From Cognatilysobacter bugurensis (GTDB lineage: Bacteria > Pseudomonadota > Gammaproteobacteria > Xanthomonadales > Xanthomonadaceae), in the NCBI RefSeq assembly GCF_014652095.1, contig NZ_BMYD01000003.1, positions 124,001 to 188,000 of the forward strand: a stretch of DNA of 64,000 nt, in the 5' to 3' direction. The notes beneath the pieces are model-generated. The model had not been told where the DNA came from and made no database searches. It worked only from the letters and a program-made list of their open reading frames with translations. Shown one piece after another: positions 16,985-26,700 of the stretch. Position numbers and translations under genes: made by a program. The number at the start of each line of letters is the position of its first letter. Position 1 is the stretch's first letter.

Positions 16985-17512
16985 TTACACCGCGAAGGTC
17001 GGCTTGCCGAGCGTCGGGCTGGCCTGCATGACGACCTTGCCGCCTGCACCGCCGCCCGGGTTCTGGGCCGTGTAGGTCTGCTTGATCGCGCCGAACGACA
17101 GCTCGACTTCTTCTTCGAGCATGCCTTCATCGCTGATGCGCGTCTGGACCTTGCTGACGACCACGTTCAGTAGGTTGACGACCCAGTAGTCCACCACTTT
17201 GTTGTCGCCGTCATCGCGCGTGAACACGATCTCGCCCTTGGGCAGCGTCGCGCCATTGAACGCGGTCTGGAACAACGGGCCGCTGGCGATGTCGACGGGC
17301 TTGACGAACTTAAGCGTCGAGAACTCGGCGCGCGCAGCCGTGTGCCCACCGGTGGTGGACGCCGTGGCGGAACGCGGCTGGTTCAGCGACAGCTCGTAGT
17401 CGCGGATTTCGATCTTGTCCTTGTGACGCTCGATGCGCGACTCGCCCTTGATGGTGTCGAGGGCCAGGAATGCGCTGGGCTTCTGACGCTTCGTTTCGTT
17501 CTGCGTTGCCAT
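16985..17512 (-). CDS. hcp: Hcp T6SS inner-tube protein
   Basis: This 175-residue protein opens MATQNETKRQKPSAFLALD, then KGESRIERHKDKIEIRDYEL, FVKPVDIASGPLFQTAFNG, and a C-terminal beta segment with LEEEVELSFGAIKQTY. Hcp hexamers stack into the expelled tube and can chaperone small effectors. ATG 17512 is preceded by AAGGA seven bases upstream, a strong ribosome site consistent with very high expression. An in-frame ATG seven codons earlier overlaps that site and is less likely. It sits between tssC and tssE, with 281 bases upstream and 206 downstream. Confidence 0.94.
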   Translation of the reverse strand: MATQNETKRQKPSAFLALDTIKGESRIERHKDKIEIRDYELSLNQPRSATASTTGGHTAARAEFSTLKFVKPVDIASGPLFQTAFNGATLPKGEIVFTRDDGDNKVVDYWVVNLLNVVVSKVQTRISDEGMLEEEVELSFGAIKQTYTAQNPGGGAGGKVVMQASPTLGKPTFAV

Positions 17513-17793
17513 GAATAGTTCCTTATCGTCCATGTGACATGAATTGATTCAGTCGAGCACTTCTATGACGCGAATACTCAATTACCGCGAAGTCGAGCAA
17601 ATCAAACCAATACTGCATGGGCCTGCGCCCAAGGGAAGAAGTGCCGGAGAAACCGTCCTGGCTCCCGGCCCGGCACTTCCGACCGCCGCATCTCGGCGAC
17701 CGGCCCCTCGGCCCTGCATCGTGCAAGGCCGTATCGACGGACCGTCCGTGGTCCACATCGCCATCGATTCCCGCGATGGCTTGTTGCGTGGCC
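17513..17793 (-). promoter_or_regulatory. tssC-hcp intergenic leader with two hairpins
   Basis: Inside an otherwise tightly packed operon, 281 bases separate tssC and hcp. The half next to hcp (about 17520-17625) is visibly AT-richer than its surroundings. Two inverted repeats are present: 17760-17766 with 17774-17780 (GCCATCG/CGATGGC), just after the tssC stop, and 17639-17647 with 17670-17678 (AAGTGCCGG/CCGGCACTT). I did not find a convincing sigma-54 -24/-12 pair. This looks like a partial terminator or mRNA-stabilising leader plus an internal hcp promoter. The function is inference. Confidence 0.45.
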
Positions 17794-19281
17794 TTACTTC
17801 TTGGCCCCGGTCGGAAGCTCGGCGACCAAACGCAGCGACACCGACAGTTCGTCGAGCTGGAAGTGCGGGCGCAGGAACGCGACGGCGCGATACACCCCGG
17901 GACGGCCTGGCACTTCGGTGACCTGGACCGACGCTTCGCGCAGCGGGTGCTGCGCCTTCGCTTCCTGCGTCGCGTTGTCGTCCAGCAGCACGTACTGCGT
18001 GATCCAGCGGTTGAGGAAGTCCTCGACATTGCCGGTCGATGCGAAGCTGCCGATCTTCTCGCGCATCATCGCCTTGAGGTAATGCGCGATGCGGGAGACC
18101 GCGAAGATGTACTGCAGCTGCGACGACAGCGCCGCGTTCGCGTTCGCCGCGTCGGTGTTGTACTTCTTCGCTTTCTGCGCGGACTGCGCACCGAAGAACG
18201 CCGCGTAATCGGTGTTCTTGCAGTGCACGAGCGGGATGAAGCCGAGGTCGGAGAGTTCCTTCTCACGGCGGTCAGTGATCGCGATCTCCGTCGGGCACTT
18301 GAGCGCGATTTCGCCGTCGTCAGTGCGGAACGTGTGGGTCGGCAGGTCTTCCACGAGACCGCCGCCCTCGACGCCGCGGATCGCGGCGCACCAGCCGAAA
18401 TCCTCGAACGCGCGGGTCAGGCGGGCACCGAACGCGTACGCCGTGTTGCACCACAGGTACTTGCTGTGGTCCGCGCCGTCGACGTCCTCCACGTAGTTGA
18501 AGCCCTCGACCGTGGTGCCGTCCTTCGGGTTGTACGGCAGGCGGCCGAGAAAGCGCGGCAGCGTCAGGCCCACATAGCGGCTGTCCTCGCCTTCGCGGAA
18601 CGACTTCCACTTTGCGTACTCGACGGTGTCGAAGATCTTCGCCAGATCACGCGGCTTGCCGAGGTCGGTGAAGCTCTCCAGGCCGAACATGTCCTCCGAC
18701 GCCGCGCCGATGAACGGCGCGTGCGCGGCGGCGGCCACGTGCGACATCTGCTCGAGGAAGTACATGTCCTCGGGCTGGCGGCCGATCTGGTAGTCGCCGA
18801 TCAGGGTGCCGAACGGCGAGCCGCCGAACGTGCCGAACTCTTCTTCGTACACCTTCTTGAACAGCGCGCTCTGGTCGAAGTCGATCGCCGACTTGAAGTC
18901 GCGGACCAGGTCCTTCTTCGGCGCGTTGAGCGCCTTGATCTTGATCGCCGAGCCGGTCGAGGTCTGCGCGCACATGTAATGCAGTCCGCGCCAGCTGCTC
19001 TCGAGCTGCTGGAACTCAGGCGCATGCATGATCGCGCTGAGCTGCTCGGACAGCATCCGGTCCAGCTCGGCGATGCGCGAATCGAGCGTGAGGTTGAGGT
19101 TGTCCGACACCACGACGGTGCCGTCCATGACCTCGCGCGCGAGCTCGGAAATGATGTCCTTTGCACGCCGATGTTCGGCGTCCGACTTCGCGACCTTGCT
19201 CTGCGCAATGATCTGGTCGAGCAGGCCGACCTCAGTCGCCTGCGCTGCCGGTTCCGCCGCTGCCGTCTGTGTCGCGTTCAT
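17794..19281 (-). CDS. tssC: TssC T6SS contractile-sheath large subunit
   Basis: This 495-residue protein has classic TssC/VipB motifs: LLDQIIAQS, SSWRGLHYMC, FKKVYEEEFGTFGGSPFG, GDYQIGR, RFLGRLPYN, LWCNTAYAFG, and the C-terminal RPHFQLDELSVSLRLVAELP. With TssB it forms the contractile sheath in the cytoplasm. The start overlaps tssB by four bases. The protein is full length. Confidence 0.97.
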   Translation of the reverse strand: MNATQTAAAEPAAQATEVGLLDQIIAQSKVAKSDAEHRRAKDIISELAREVMDGTVVVSDNLNLTLDSRIAELDRMLSEQLSAIMHAPEFQQLESSWRGLHYMCAQTSTGSAIKIKALNAPKKDLVRDFKSAIDFDQSALFKKVYEEEFGTFGGSPFGTLIGDYQIGRQPEDMYFLEQMSHVAAAAHAPFIGAASEDMFGLESFTDLGKPRDLAKIFDTVEYAKWKSFREGEDSRYVGLTLPRFLGRLPYNPKDGTTVEGFNYVEDVDGADHSKYLWCNTAYAFGARLTRAFEDFGWCAAIRGVEGGGLVEDLPTHTFRTDDGEIALKCPTEIAITDRREKELSDLGFIPLVHCKNTDYAAFFGAQSAQKAKKYNTDAANANAALSSQLQYIFAVSRIAHYLKAMMREKIGSFASTGNVEDFLNRWITQYVLLDDNATQEAKAQHPLREASVQVTEVPGRPGVYRAVAFLRPHFQLDELSVSLRLVAELPTGAKK

Positions 19282-19775
19282 GCCGACTCCTGACCGAGCT
19301 TCTTGAGCTGCTCGGTGTTGCTGAGCACGTCGCTGAGCAGGTCCTCGAGCTTCTCGTTGCCGGCCAGCTTGTTGCGCAGGTCCGCGAGCTTGGAGCGCGC
19401 TTCGAGCAGCTTGCGCAGCGGCTCGACCTGCTCGACCACCGCCTCGGGGCGGAAGTCATCGATCGACTTGAACTTGAGCTCGACGGCGAACTCGCCGCCT
19501 TCGTCGCTGAGCTTGTTCGACACGCGGTACGCGGCGCGCGGCGCCATGCCGGCCATGACCTCGTCGAAATTGTCCATGTCGACACTGACGAACTTTCGAT
19601 CCTTGATCTTCGGCAGCGGCTGCTCGGGCTGGCCGCTGAAGTCGCCGAGCACGCCGACGACGAACGGGATCTCCTTCTGCTCGATCGCGTCGCCCTTCTC
19701 GACGTCGTACGTCAGCTGGACCCGCGGCGGGCGCACCTTCTGCAGGCGCTTCTGGACGCTTTCCTTCTTCGACAT
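19278..19775 (-). CDS. tssB: TssB T6SS contractile-sheath small subunit
   Basis: This 165-residue protein starts MSKKESVQKRLQKVRPPRVQ. It contains IPFVVGVLGDFSG, RKFVSVDMDNFDEVM, and FKSIDDFRPEAVV, all typical of TssB/VipA. It pairs with TssC to build the sheath that drives Hcp/VgrG outward. GGGAG lies nine bases before the ATG, and the stop overlaps the tssC start by four bases. It is preceded by the TPR protein gene with a 57-base gap. Confidence 0.97.
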   Translation of the reverse strand: MSKKESVQKRLQKVRPPRVQLTYDVEKGDAIEQKEIPFVVGVLGDFSGQPEQPLPKIKDRKFVSVDMDNFDEVMAGMAPRAAYRVSNKLSDEGGEFAVELKFKSIDDFRPEAVVEQVEPLRKLLEARSKLADLRNKLAGNEKLEDLLSDVLSNTEQLKKLGQESA

Positions 19776-19832
19776 CTCACTCGTCTCCCTGACGATGCGG
19801 ATTGGCGGCGCCGCAAGGGCGCCGTAGGCAGG

Positions 19833-20474
19833 TCAATCGAACGGATTGCTGCCGGAGGTGCTGCGCACCGGGGCACTCGCCGGCGCGGCCGGCGTGGGCG
19901 CGGGTGCGGCAGCCGGCGCAGCGGCCGCGGTGCTGCGTGCACGCGGCTTGGCGCGGGGCTTCGGCTTGGCCTTGGGCTTTTCCTTCTGGGCCGGCACGCC
20001 GGTGACGAACTCGTTGCCCATCGTCGAAATCATCGTCGCGCGCAGCTGCTCGGCCTCGCGGCGCGCCGATTCGGACGCGATCGCGCCGCCGCCCTGCAGG
20101 CGCTTGAGCGATTCGGCCGCGACACGCAGACCGCTGACGGTCACAACGCTGTCAGCGACGAGATCCGCCGGGTCGCGCTTGAGCACCTCCTCGGCCGCGA
20201 CGATCGCACGTCCGTAGTTGCCCGCGTCGAACTGCAGCTGCGCGCTGCGGACCCACGGCTCCTTGCGGGTCGGGTCGGCCATCGCGGCGCTGTTGAAATT
20301 CGCCAGCCCGGTTTCAATACGGCCCGCGCTGATCTCGGCTTCGGCCGATTCCATCAGCTGCTCATAGCTGGGCGCGCGCTTCTTGCGGGCCGCCGATGCG
20401 GGGTCAGCCAGGCCAAACGCCAAGGTCGCAACGACGACCAGGCGAACGAGAACGGAAAAAGGCGAGGCTGTCAT
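19833..20474 (-). CDS. exported TPR-like protein at the head of the tssBC operon
   Basis: This protein has about 213 residues, starting at ATG 20474 with GGAG upstream. A signal peptide (VLVRLVVVATLAFGLADPASA) is followed by a helical region at about 35-150 with TPR-like spacing: YEQLMESAEAEISAGRIETGLANFNSA, then WVRSAQLQFDAGNYGRAI and AEEVLKRDP. The C-terminus is a low-complexity Lys/Pro/Ala/Arg tail. Similar small TPR proteins accompany T6SS loci of this bacterial group, but I cannot assign a Tss name; it is not TssA. As first gene of the minus-strand operon it may help envelope assembly. The role is inferred only from position. Confidence 0.7.
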   Translation of the reverse strand: MTASPFSVLVRLVVVATLAFGLADPASAARKKRAPSYEQLMESAEAEISAGRIETGLANFNSAAMADPTRKEPWVRSAQLQFDAGNYGRAIVAAEEVLKRDPADLVADSVVTVSGLRVAAESLKRLQGGGAIASESARREAEQLRATMISTMGNEFVTGVPAQKEKPKAKPKPRAKPRARSTAAAAPAAAPAPTPAAPASAPVRSTSGSNPFD

Positions 20475-20672
20475 GACGTGCACGCTCCATGTGGGAAACC
20501 GGTGTCCTGTCCCGCGCATCCAAAGGCGTCAATTGATGACGCGTGCGGGCATGTATTGCCGCTATAGTAGAGCTTGTTGACGGCGGTGGCGCAACTCCGG
20601 TTTTCTGAATCAGCCGGGTGCGTGCTGGCGGTGGATGTGGGTCGGCTGCGGCCTTCCATGGAGGCAGGGGAT
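20475..20672. promoter_or_regulatory. divergent T6SS control region (tssB operon / tssJ operon)
   Basis: These 198 bases separate the two opposing T6SS operons and should hold both promoters. A TATAGT hexamer at 20562-20567 is a candidate plus-strand -10 box, though no TTGACA-like partner lies at the right distance. The stretch around 20525-20580 is AT-richer than its flanks. No operator palindrome stood out. Confidence 0.4.
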
Positions 20673-21308
20673 ATGGAGATTCACGTGGCCAACCGGGGGT
20701 CGACGCCGCGCGCGCGCAGATCGTTGACTGCGCTCGTCCTCTCGGTCGCAGTGGCTGTGGTTCTGGCCGGTTGCGGTGCTGCAGGCGGCGTCCGCGAGGC
20801 GATGGGGCAGGCGATGGAATCGGCCGGCCTCAAGCAGGCGGTGCCGAAAGAGCATGTGGTCCCGTTGCGGCTCTATGCGGCCGATAACCTCAACGCCGGC
20901 AGCGGCACGCGCCCGCTCGCGCTGGTGGTCCGCGTGTACCAGTTGAAGGGGTTGCAGCGGTTCGAGCAGGCCCCGTTCGACGCGTTCCTCGACGAGGACG
21001 CAGAGCGTGCCGCGCTCGGTAACGATCTGGTTGCGGCGAACGAGGTGCTGCTGACTCCGGGGCAGCGCTACGAGCTCCAGGAGCGCATGGCGGCCGACGC
21101 GAGCCATATCGGCATCGTCGCGTTGTTCCGCGCGCCGGCGAGCAGCCGTTGGCGCTTCGCATTCGACAGTCGCAAGGCCGTGGCCGAAGGCATCACGGTC
21201 GGCCTGCATGCGTGTGCACTGACGACCACGAGCGCGGCGCTGCAGACGCAGCTGGCCAGCGAGGCGCATGCGTTGTCGTCGGTCAACTGCGCTGGCAAGC
21301 GCCGGTGA
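20673..21308 (+). CDS. tssJ: TssJ T6SS outer-membrane lipoprotein
   Basis: This 211-residue lipoprotein has a lipobox LAGC after a hydrophobic stretch (ALVLSVAVAVVLAGC). The TssJ features are PLRLYAADNLNAG, LALVVRVYQLKGLQRFEQAPFD split over about 20 residues, and LLTPGQRYELQERM. TssJ anchors the TssLM membrane complex to the outer membrane. ATG 20673 is selected because GGAGG lies nine bases before it; an in-frame ATG at 20658 overlaps that site. It is first in the plus-strand operon. Confidence 0.92.
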   Translation: MEIHVANRGSTPRARRSLTALVLSVAVAVVLAGCGAAGGVREAMGQAMESAGLKQAVPKEHVVPLRLYAADNLNAGSGTRPLALVVRVYQLKGLQRFEQAPFDAFLDEDAERAALGNDLVAANEVLLTPGQRYELQERMAADASHIGIVALFRAPASSRWRFAFDSRKAVAEGITVGLHACALTTTSAALQTQLASEAHALSSVNCAGKRR

Positions 21309-21487
21309 GTACGCGCGCGACGACATGCGGGACGTCACACCGGCTCGGGTTGAGCGAGTTCAGGTTCTAACAGGCTCGCCCAGGCGGCGGGCCGCGCGGT
21401 GTGCGTCTCGGCCGCACCGCCGGTAACGCGGGTCGGGGCGATGGCACGGGTCAAGGGATTGCAGCGAGGCGTCGGTCAGTGAGTCGG

Positions 21488-22819
21488 ATGTCAAAAGTTT
21501 TCTGGGGCGAAGGTCTGTTTCTACGGCCTCACCACTTTCAGCGGCAGGATGCGTACCACGAGGCGCGGCTGCAGGATCACGTGGGCGCGGTGCATCCGTA
21601 CGCCTGGGGCCTTCGCAAGGTGCGCTTCGATTCTGCCGCGCTCAGCGCCGGCACGCTGCGCGCGCAGGAGCTGTCGGTCATCTTCCCGGACGGCGAGCTG
21701 TACGCCGCGCCCGGCAATGACGCGTTGCCCGAAGCCCTCTCGCTCGCCGATCTTCCGCCCGGCGTGCAGTCGACGACGGTCCATCTCGCGCTTCCGTTGC
21801 TCAAGGACCACGGCGGCAATTGCGGCGATGAGGTCGGCACGTCGGTGCGGTTCGTGCAGAGCAACCGGCCGACCGCCGATCTGTACACCGACGCCGGCGA
21901 AGCGGAGCTCGCCTACCTGCACAAATCGGTCCGCCTGCTGACCGATGACGAGCCGCGCGATCCGTTCGTGACGCTGCCGATCGCACGCGTGCGACGGACG
22001 GCCACCGGTGGTTTCGAATTCGACGACAACTTCATCGCGCCGAGCGTCAGCCTCGCGGCTTCGCCGACGCTGCATGCGCAGCTGCGCCGGCTGCTCGATG
22101 CGCTGCAGGCGAAGGTCGATGCGCTCTACGGGCTGCATCGCGAGCCGTCGCAGCACGTGATCGAGTTCCGGTCCGGCGATATCGCCTCGTTCTGGCTGCT
22201 GCATACGGTGAACTCGGCGTTCGCCGCGCTGTCGCATCTGTTCCAGCATCCCGGCCTGCATCCGGAGCGGTTGCATCAGGAGCTGACGCGCTTTGCCGGC
22301 GGGCTGCTGACGTTCTCCAAGGCCTACAGCCTGGCCGACCTGCCGACCTACTCGCATGCGCGGCCGGAGGCGTCGTTCGAGCCGCTGTTCGGCATGCTGC
22401 GGGAGCTGCTCGATACCGTGATCTCGGCGCGGTACTTTCAGATCGCGCTGAGCGAAGTGAAGTCGTCGTACTACGTCGGCCGTCTCGACTCGCAGCGCAT
22501 CGACGAGAAGTCCGCGCTTTACCTTGGTGTATCGGCAGACATGCCGGGGCCGGAGCTGGTGCAGACGGTGCCGGTCCGCTTCAAGGTCGGCGCACCGGAC
22601 GACGTCGAGAAGTGCGTGCTGTCCGCACTGCCGGGTGTGAAGCTGGTCCACGCGGCGCAGGTGCCGGCGGCGATCCCGGTGCGGCCGGGCAGCCATTACT
22701 TTGCGCTCGAGCCCCGGGGCCCGCTGTACGAGCGCATGCTCAAGGCGCAGTCGCTGATGATCTACGTGCCGGGCGGGCTGCGCGAACTCAAACTCGAACT
22801 CATCGCACTGACCCCGTAA
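21488..22819 (+). CDS. tssK: TssK T6SS baseplate-membrane linker
   Basis: This 443-residue protein begins MSKVFWGEGLFLRPHHFQRQ, the standard TssK opening. It contains AYLHKSVRLLTDDEP, LHTVNSAFAALSHLF, HPERLHQELTRFAGGLLTFS, and a C-terminal domain with RPGSHYFALE. TssK trimers connect the baseplate to TssL/TssM. A GTG three codons upstream (21479) has GAGG nine bases before it and could be the real start; the difference is only three residues. The stop is 15 bases before tssL. Confidence 0.94.
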   Translation: MSKVFWGEGLFLRPHHFQRQDAYHEARLQDHVGAVHPYAWGLRKVRFDSAALSAGTLRAQELSVIFPDGELYAAPGNDALPEALSLADLPPGVQSTTVHLALPLLKDHGGNCGDEVGTSVRFVQSNRPTADLYTDAGEAELAYLHKSVRLLTDDEPRDPFVTLPIARVRRTATGGFEFDDNFIAPSVSLAASPTLHAQLRRLLDALQAKVDALYGLHREPSQHVIEFRSGDIASFWLLHTVNSAFAALSHLFQHPGLHPERLHQELTRFAGGLLTFSKAYSLADLPTYSHARPEASFEPLFGMLRELLDTVISARYFQIALSEVKSSYYVGRLDSQRIDEKSALYLGVSADMPGPELVQTVPVRFKVGAPDDVEKCVLSALPGVKLVHAAQVPAAIPVRPGSHYFALEPRGPLYERMLKAQSLMIYVPGGLRELKLELIALTP

Positions 22820-22834
22820 TCAGGCAGGGACGCC

Positions 22835-23626
22835 ATGAACTACCCGCAACCCCCGATTCCCCAGGCCATGCCGACGCTGTCGCCGTCGCTGGTCAACCCG
22901 GCGCCGGTGTCGACGGCGTCCAGCGCACGCAGCCTGCTGGACCTGATGTCCGACGGCTTCTACCTGCTGATGCTGCTCAAGCGCGGCCAGTTGCCGGCCA
23001 GCGAAGCGAGCTTTGCCGAATCCGTGCAGCGCTTCCTCGATGGCGTCGAACGCGGCGCAGTGAAGCTGGGCATCGCGTCGGAAGACATCTACGCCGCGAA
23101 GTACGCGTTCTGCGCGGTGGTCGACGAAGCGATCCTGTCGCAGCCCTCGGCGCTGCGCGAGGAATGGGAGTGTCGACCGCTGCAGCTGCGATTGTTCGGC
23201 GAGCACCTGGCCGGCGAGCACTTCTTCGACCGGCTCGAACAGCTGCGTGCGCAGGGTGCGCCGCGCCTCGCGTCGCTCGAGGTCTACCACTACTGCCTGC
23301 TGCTCGGCTTCGAAGGCAAATACCGTCTTGAAGGGCCGGAGAAGCTCGGCTACCTGACTGCAAGGCTCGGCGACGAGATCGCCTACCTCAAGGGTCGCCG
23401 GGCGCCGTTTGCGCCGCATTGGGCGCCGCCCGACAAGGTCGTGCACGCACTGCGGCGCGTGGTGCCAGTCTGGGCGCCCGCAGTCGCGATGGCCGCGCTC
23501 GGCGTCGTCGCATTTCTCGGTCTGCACACCCTCGGAAACCGCAACACCGATCAGCAGCTCGCGCAGTACGAGGATGTCGTGCAGATGCCGGCGCGGACCG
23601 CACGACTGACGATCACGCTGCCCTAG
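22835..23626 (+). CDS. tssL: TssL (DotU-like) T6SS inner-membrane protein
   Basis: This 263-residue protein has the DotU-type cytoplasmic domain: SARSLLDLMSDGFYLLMLL, KYAFCAVVDEAIL, PLQLRLFGEHLAGEHFF, and YHYCLLLGFEGKYRLEG. A single C-terminal transmembrane helix (VWAPAVAMAALGVVAFLGLH) lies at about 215-235. TssL binds TssK and TssM. No peptidoglycan-binding OmpA domain is fused. Unusually, tssM does not follow; the next gene is a vgrG 122 bases downstream. Confidence 0.93.
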   Translation: MNYPQPPIPQAMPTLSPSLVNPAPVSTASSARSLLDLMSDGFYLLMLLKRGQLPASEASFAESVQRFLDGVERGAVKLGIASEDIYAAKYAFCAVVDEAILSQPSALREEWECRPLQLRLFGEHLAGEHFFDRLEQLRAQGAPRLASLEVYHYCLLLGFEGKYRLEGPEKLGYLTARLGDEIAYLKGRRAPFAPHWAPPDKVVHALRRVVPVWAPAVAMAALGVVAFLGLHTLGNRNTDQQLAQYEDVVQMPARTARLTITLP

Positions 23627-23748
23627 CCGCACGCCGGTGATTGATCGCGGCATCGCGATGCGATGCCTGCGATGTGCCCGTTTTCGCTGCGGGTTTCCGC
23701 ATGCACAGCCGGATGTGCATGCCGCCATGCTTCAAGGAGAGATGCGTC

Positions 23749-26700
23749 ATGGCCGATCCCTACAGCCCATTTACGCTGGGCGATGCCGCCAACGCGATCG
23801 CCGCCGATCCCGAGCTCGCGCCGCTGGCGCCGGCCACGGCGCTCGCCGACGAGCTGCTGCGGCTGATCCGCAACGGCGGTGACCGCACCGCCCTGGCGGA
23901 GGAACTGCTTGCGATGGCGCGGGGCCACGTGCCGGCGATCACGCGCGCGATGCCGGCCGAACAGGCGATGGCCGCGGCGATCGACTACGAGCGCGTGCTC
24001 GGCAAGCTCGCGCCGCTTGCACCGCTGGTTGCCGGCACGCTGCGTGCGCTGCACCGCGGCCGCGACCGCCGGGCGGTGGCGGCGCAACTGGCTTCGGCGC
24101 CGGCCGACGTGCTGATGCCCGATGCGGCGCAGGCGCGTGCGAGTGGGTCACGCGGCTTGGCGACGCCGCCATTCGGTGCGGACTCGCTCCCATCGGGCGC
24201 TGCTTCAGCGCGAGACGTCGCCTCGGTGGCGAGCAAGGCCGGCGGCGTCGCCGGGGTGGCGCACGTGGGCGCCGCCGCGGGTCTCGCCCGATCGGGCAAT
24301 GCGCGTGGACCGGCAGATCGCCGCGCGCCTGTGTCGTATGCGGCGACGGAACGGCACGCAGGCGCATCGCTGCTGGCCCAGTCGCTGATTGGGCGCTTGT
24401 CGGGCGAGCCGCGGCTGCTCGAGATCGACACGGCGCTGCCGGGCGCGTTCCTGGTCGAGCGCTACACCGGCACTGAAGCGGTGTGCGCACCGTTCAAGTT
24501 CGAGATCGACTGCCTGTCGGTGTCGGCGTTCCTCGACACCCGCGTCTTGCTGGGCCAGTCGGTGACACTTCGCCAGCGTTGCGTCGACCAGGCCTGGCGT
24601 CACTGGCACGGCCTGTGCACCCAGGTCGCGCCGCTCGGCGGCGACGGCGGTTACGCGCGCTACCGCCTGACCGTGGAGCCGTGGACCGCGCTGCTCGCGT
24701 TGCGGCGCAACGCACTGATCTTCCAGGATCACGACGTGCGCGGCGTGCTCGAGCAGGTGTTCGCCGACTATCCGCAGGCCGACTGGCGCATCGACGTGAC
24801 GCAGCCGCTGCCGACGCGTGCGGTGACCACCCAGTACCGCGAGACCGATTGGGCATTTGTTGCGCGGCTGCTGGCCGACGCCGGCCTCGCCTGGCGCTTC
24901 GAGCATCGGCAAGGCGCGTCCGCTGACGACGCGCGCTTGCACACGCTCGTCGTCTTCGACCGCCAGGCCGAGCGGCCTTCCGCTCGTCCGGACACGCTGC
25001 GCTTTCATCGCAGCAACGCGAGCGAGCGCCAAGACGCCATCACCGCATTCACTCAGCAACGCCAGATGACCCCGGATGCGGTGGTTGTCGGAAGCTGGCA
25101 GGCCGAGCGCGTCGAGGCGGTGGCCGGGACCGCCGAACTGGCGCCGGCCGGGCCGAATCTCCCGCGCCGGGAGGTCTACGGCATGCCGCGCGCGGGCCGC
25201 TTCACCGATGAGGCCCACGTCCGGCAAGCCGCCGAACTGCAGCTCGATGCACTGCGCGTGTCGCAGTCCCTGCACGCCGGCGGCGGCACCGGACGCGGAC
25301 TCGAGGCCGGCGCGGCGTTCACGCTCGTCGGCCATCCGGAGCTCGACGGGCAGCGTTTCGTGCCAGTCGCGATCGAGCACGTCGCGACCAACAACCTCGG
25401 CACCGGCATTGTCGCGATTCTCGACGACGTCGAACTCGAACGCGGCAGCTACCGCAACCGATTCCTCGCCGTGCCGGCCGACACCGCGCTGGTGCCGGCC
25501 GCGCAGACCCGCCCGCTCGCGCCGGGCGCGCAGACCGCGCGCGTCGTCGGACTTCCCGATGCGGCCGTCACCGGCAATCGCGATCACCAGGTGCGCATCC
25601 AGTTCCCGTGGCAGCGCGGCCGCGCGCCGAACCCGGGCGGGCTGGCCGACACTGGTTCGCGATCCAATCCCGAAGGACATGCGCCGGGCGATCACACGAG
25701 CGGCACCTGGGTGCGCGTGGCCGAATGGCTGGCCGGCCCGAACTGGGGCAGCCACGCGCTGCCGCGCATCGGCAGCGAGGTGCTCGTCGAGTTCCTGCAC
25801 GGCGACATCGACCAGCCCGTCGTCACCGGCCAGCTCTACAACGGCGAGGTCGCCCCGCCGTTCGCGCTCACCGACGCCAGTAACCACCCGGGCACGCTCA
25901 GCGGCCTGCACACGCAGTCGCTCGACGGCAGCGGCACGCAGCAGTGGGTCATCGACGACGCACCCGGCCAGCTGCGCCAGCGGCTGCACACCAGCATTGC
26001 CGACAGTCGGCTCGAACTCGGTTACCTCATCGAGCACCACAACGGCCAGCGCGGCGCGCTGCGCGGGCAGGGCTTTGATCTGGCAACGCTGGGCTGGGCG
26101 AACCTGCGCGCCGGCCAGGGCGTGCTGCTGTCGACGACGGCGCGCTCGCGCGCGCAATCGACGCAGTTCGACGTCGCGGAGGCCGTCAGCCAGCTCAAGG
26201 CCGCGCAGGACACGGCCCAGGCGCTCAGCGACGCCGCAAGCCAGCACGACGTGGCCGGGCTCGCTGCGAACGAGCAGCAGGACGCGTTCATCCGCCAGAT
26301 CGACGCCGAGCAGGACGGCCGCTACACCGGCCCGGTCGGCGGGCAGGCCGCGGCGAAGCCCACGGGCTCGGCCCGCGACGGCGGTGACCCGGTCGAACGC
26401 TTCGCCAGCCCCGTGCTGCTCGCCGAAAGCCCCGACACGATCGTGATGACCACCCCGGCCAGCGCGCTCGCCTTCGCCGGCAACAACCTGCACCTGACGT
26501 CGCAGGGCGACGCACACATTGCCGCCGGCCAGACCTGGTCCGCGGTCAGCGGCCGCCACGCCGCGCTGCTCGCGCAGACCGGCCCGATCCGCGTCATCGC
26601 CGCGAACGGCCCGATGAGCCTGCAGGCGCACACCGGCGCCCTCGAACTGCTCGCCGATCAGAGCGTGACGATCACCGCGACCGACGACCGTATCGACGTG

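Noticed and set aside
17513-17640. Sigma-54 -24/-12 promoter upstream of hcp
   Set aside because: The best GG...GC match has the wrong spacing (8 instead of 10 bases), so it is not called.
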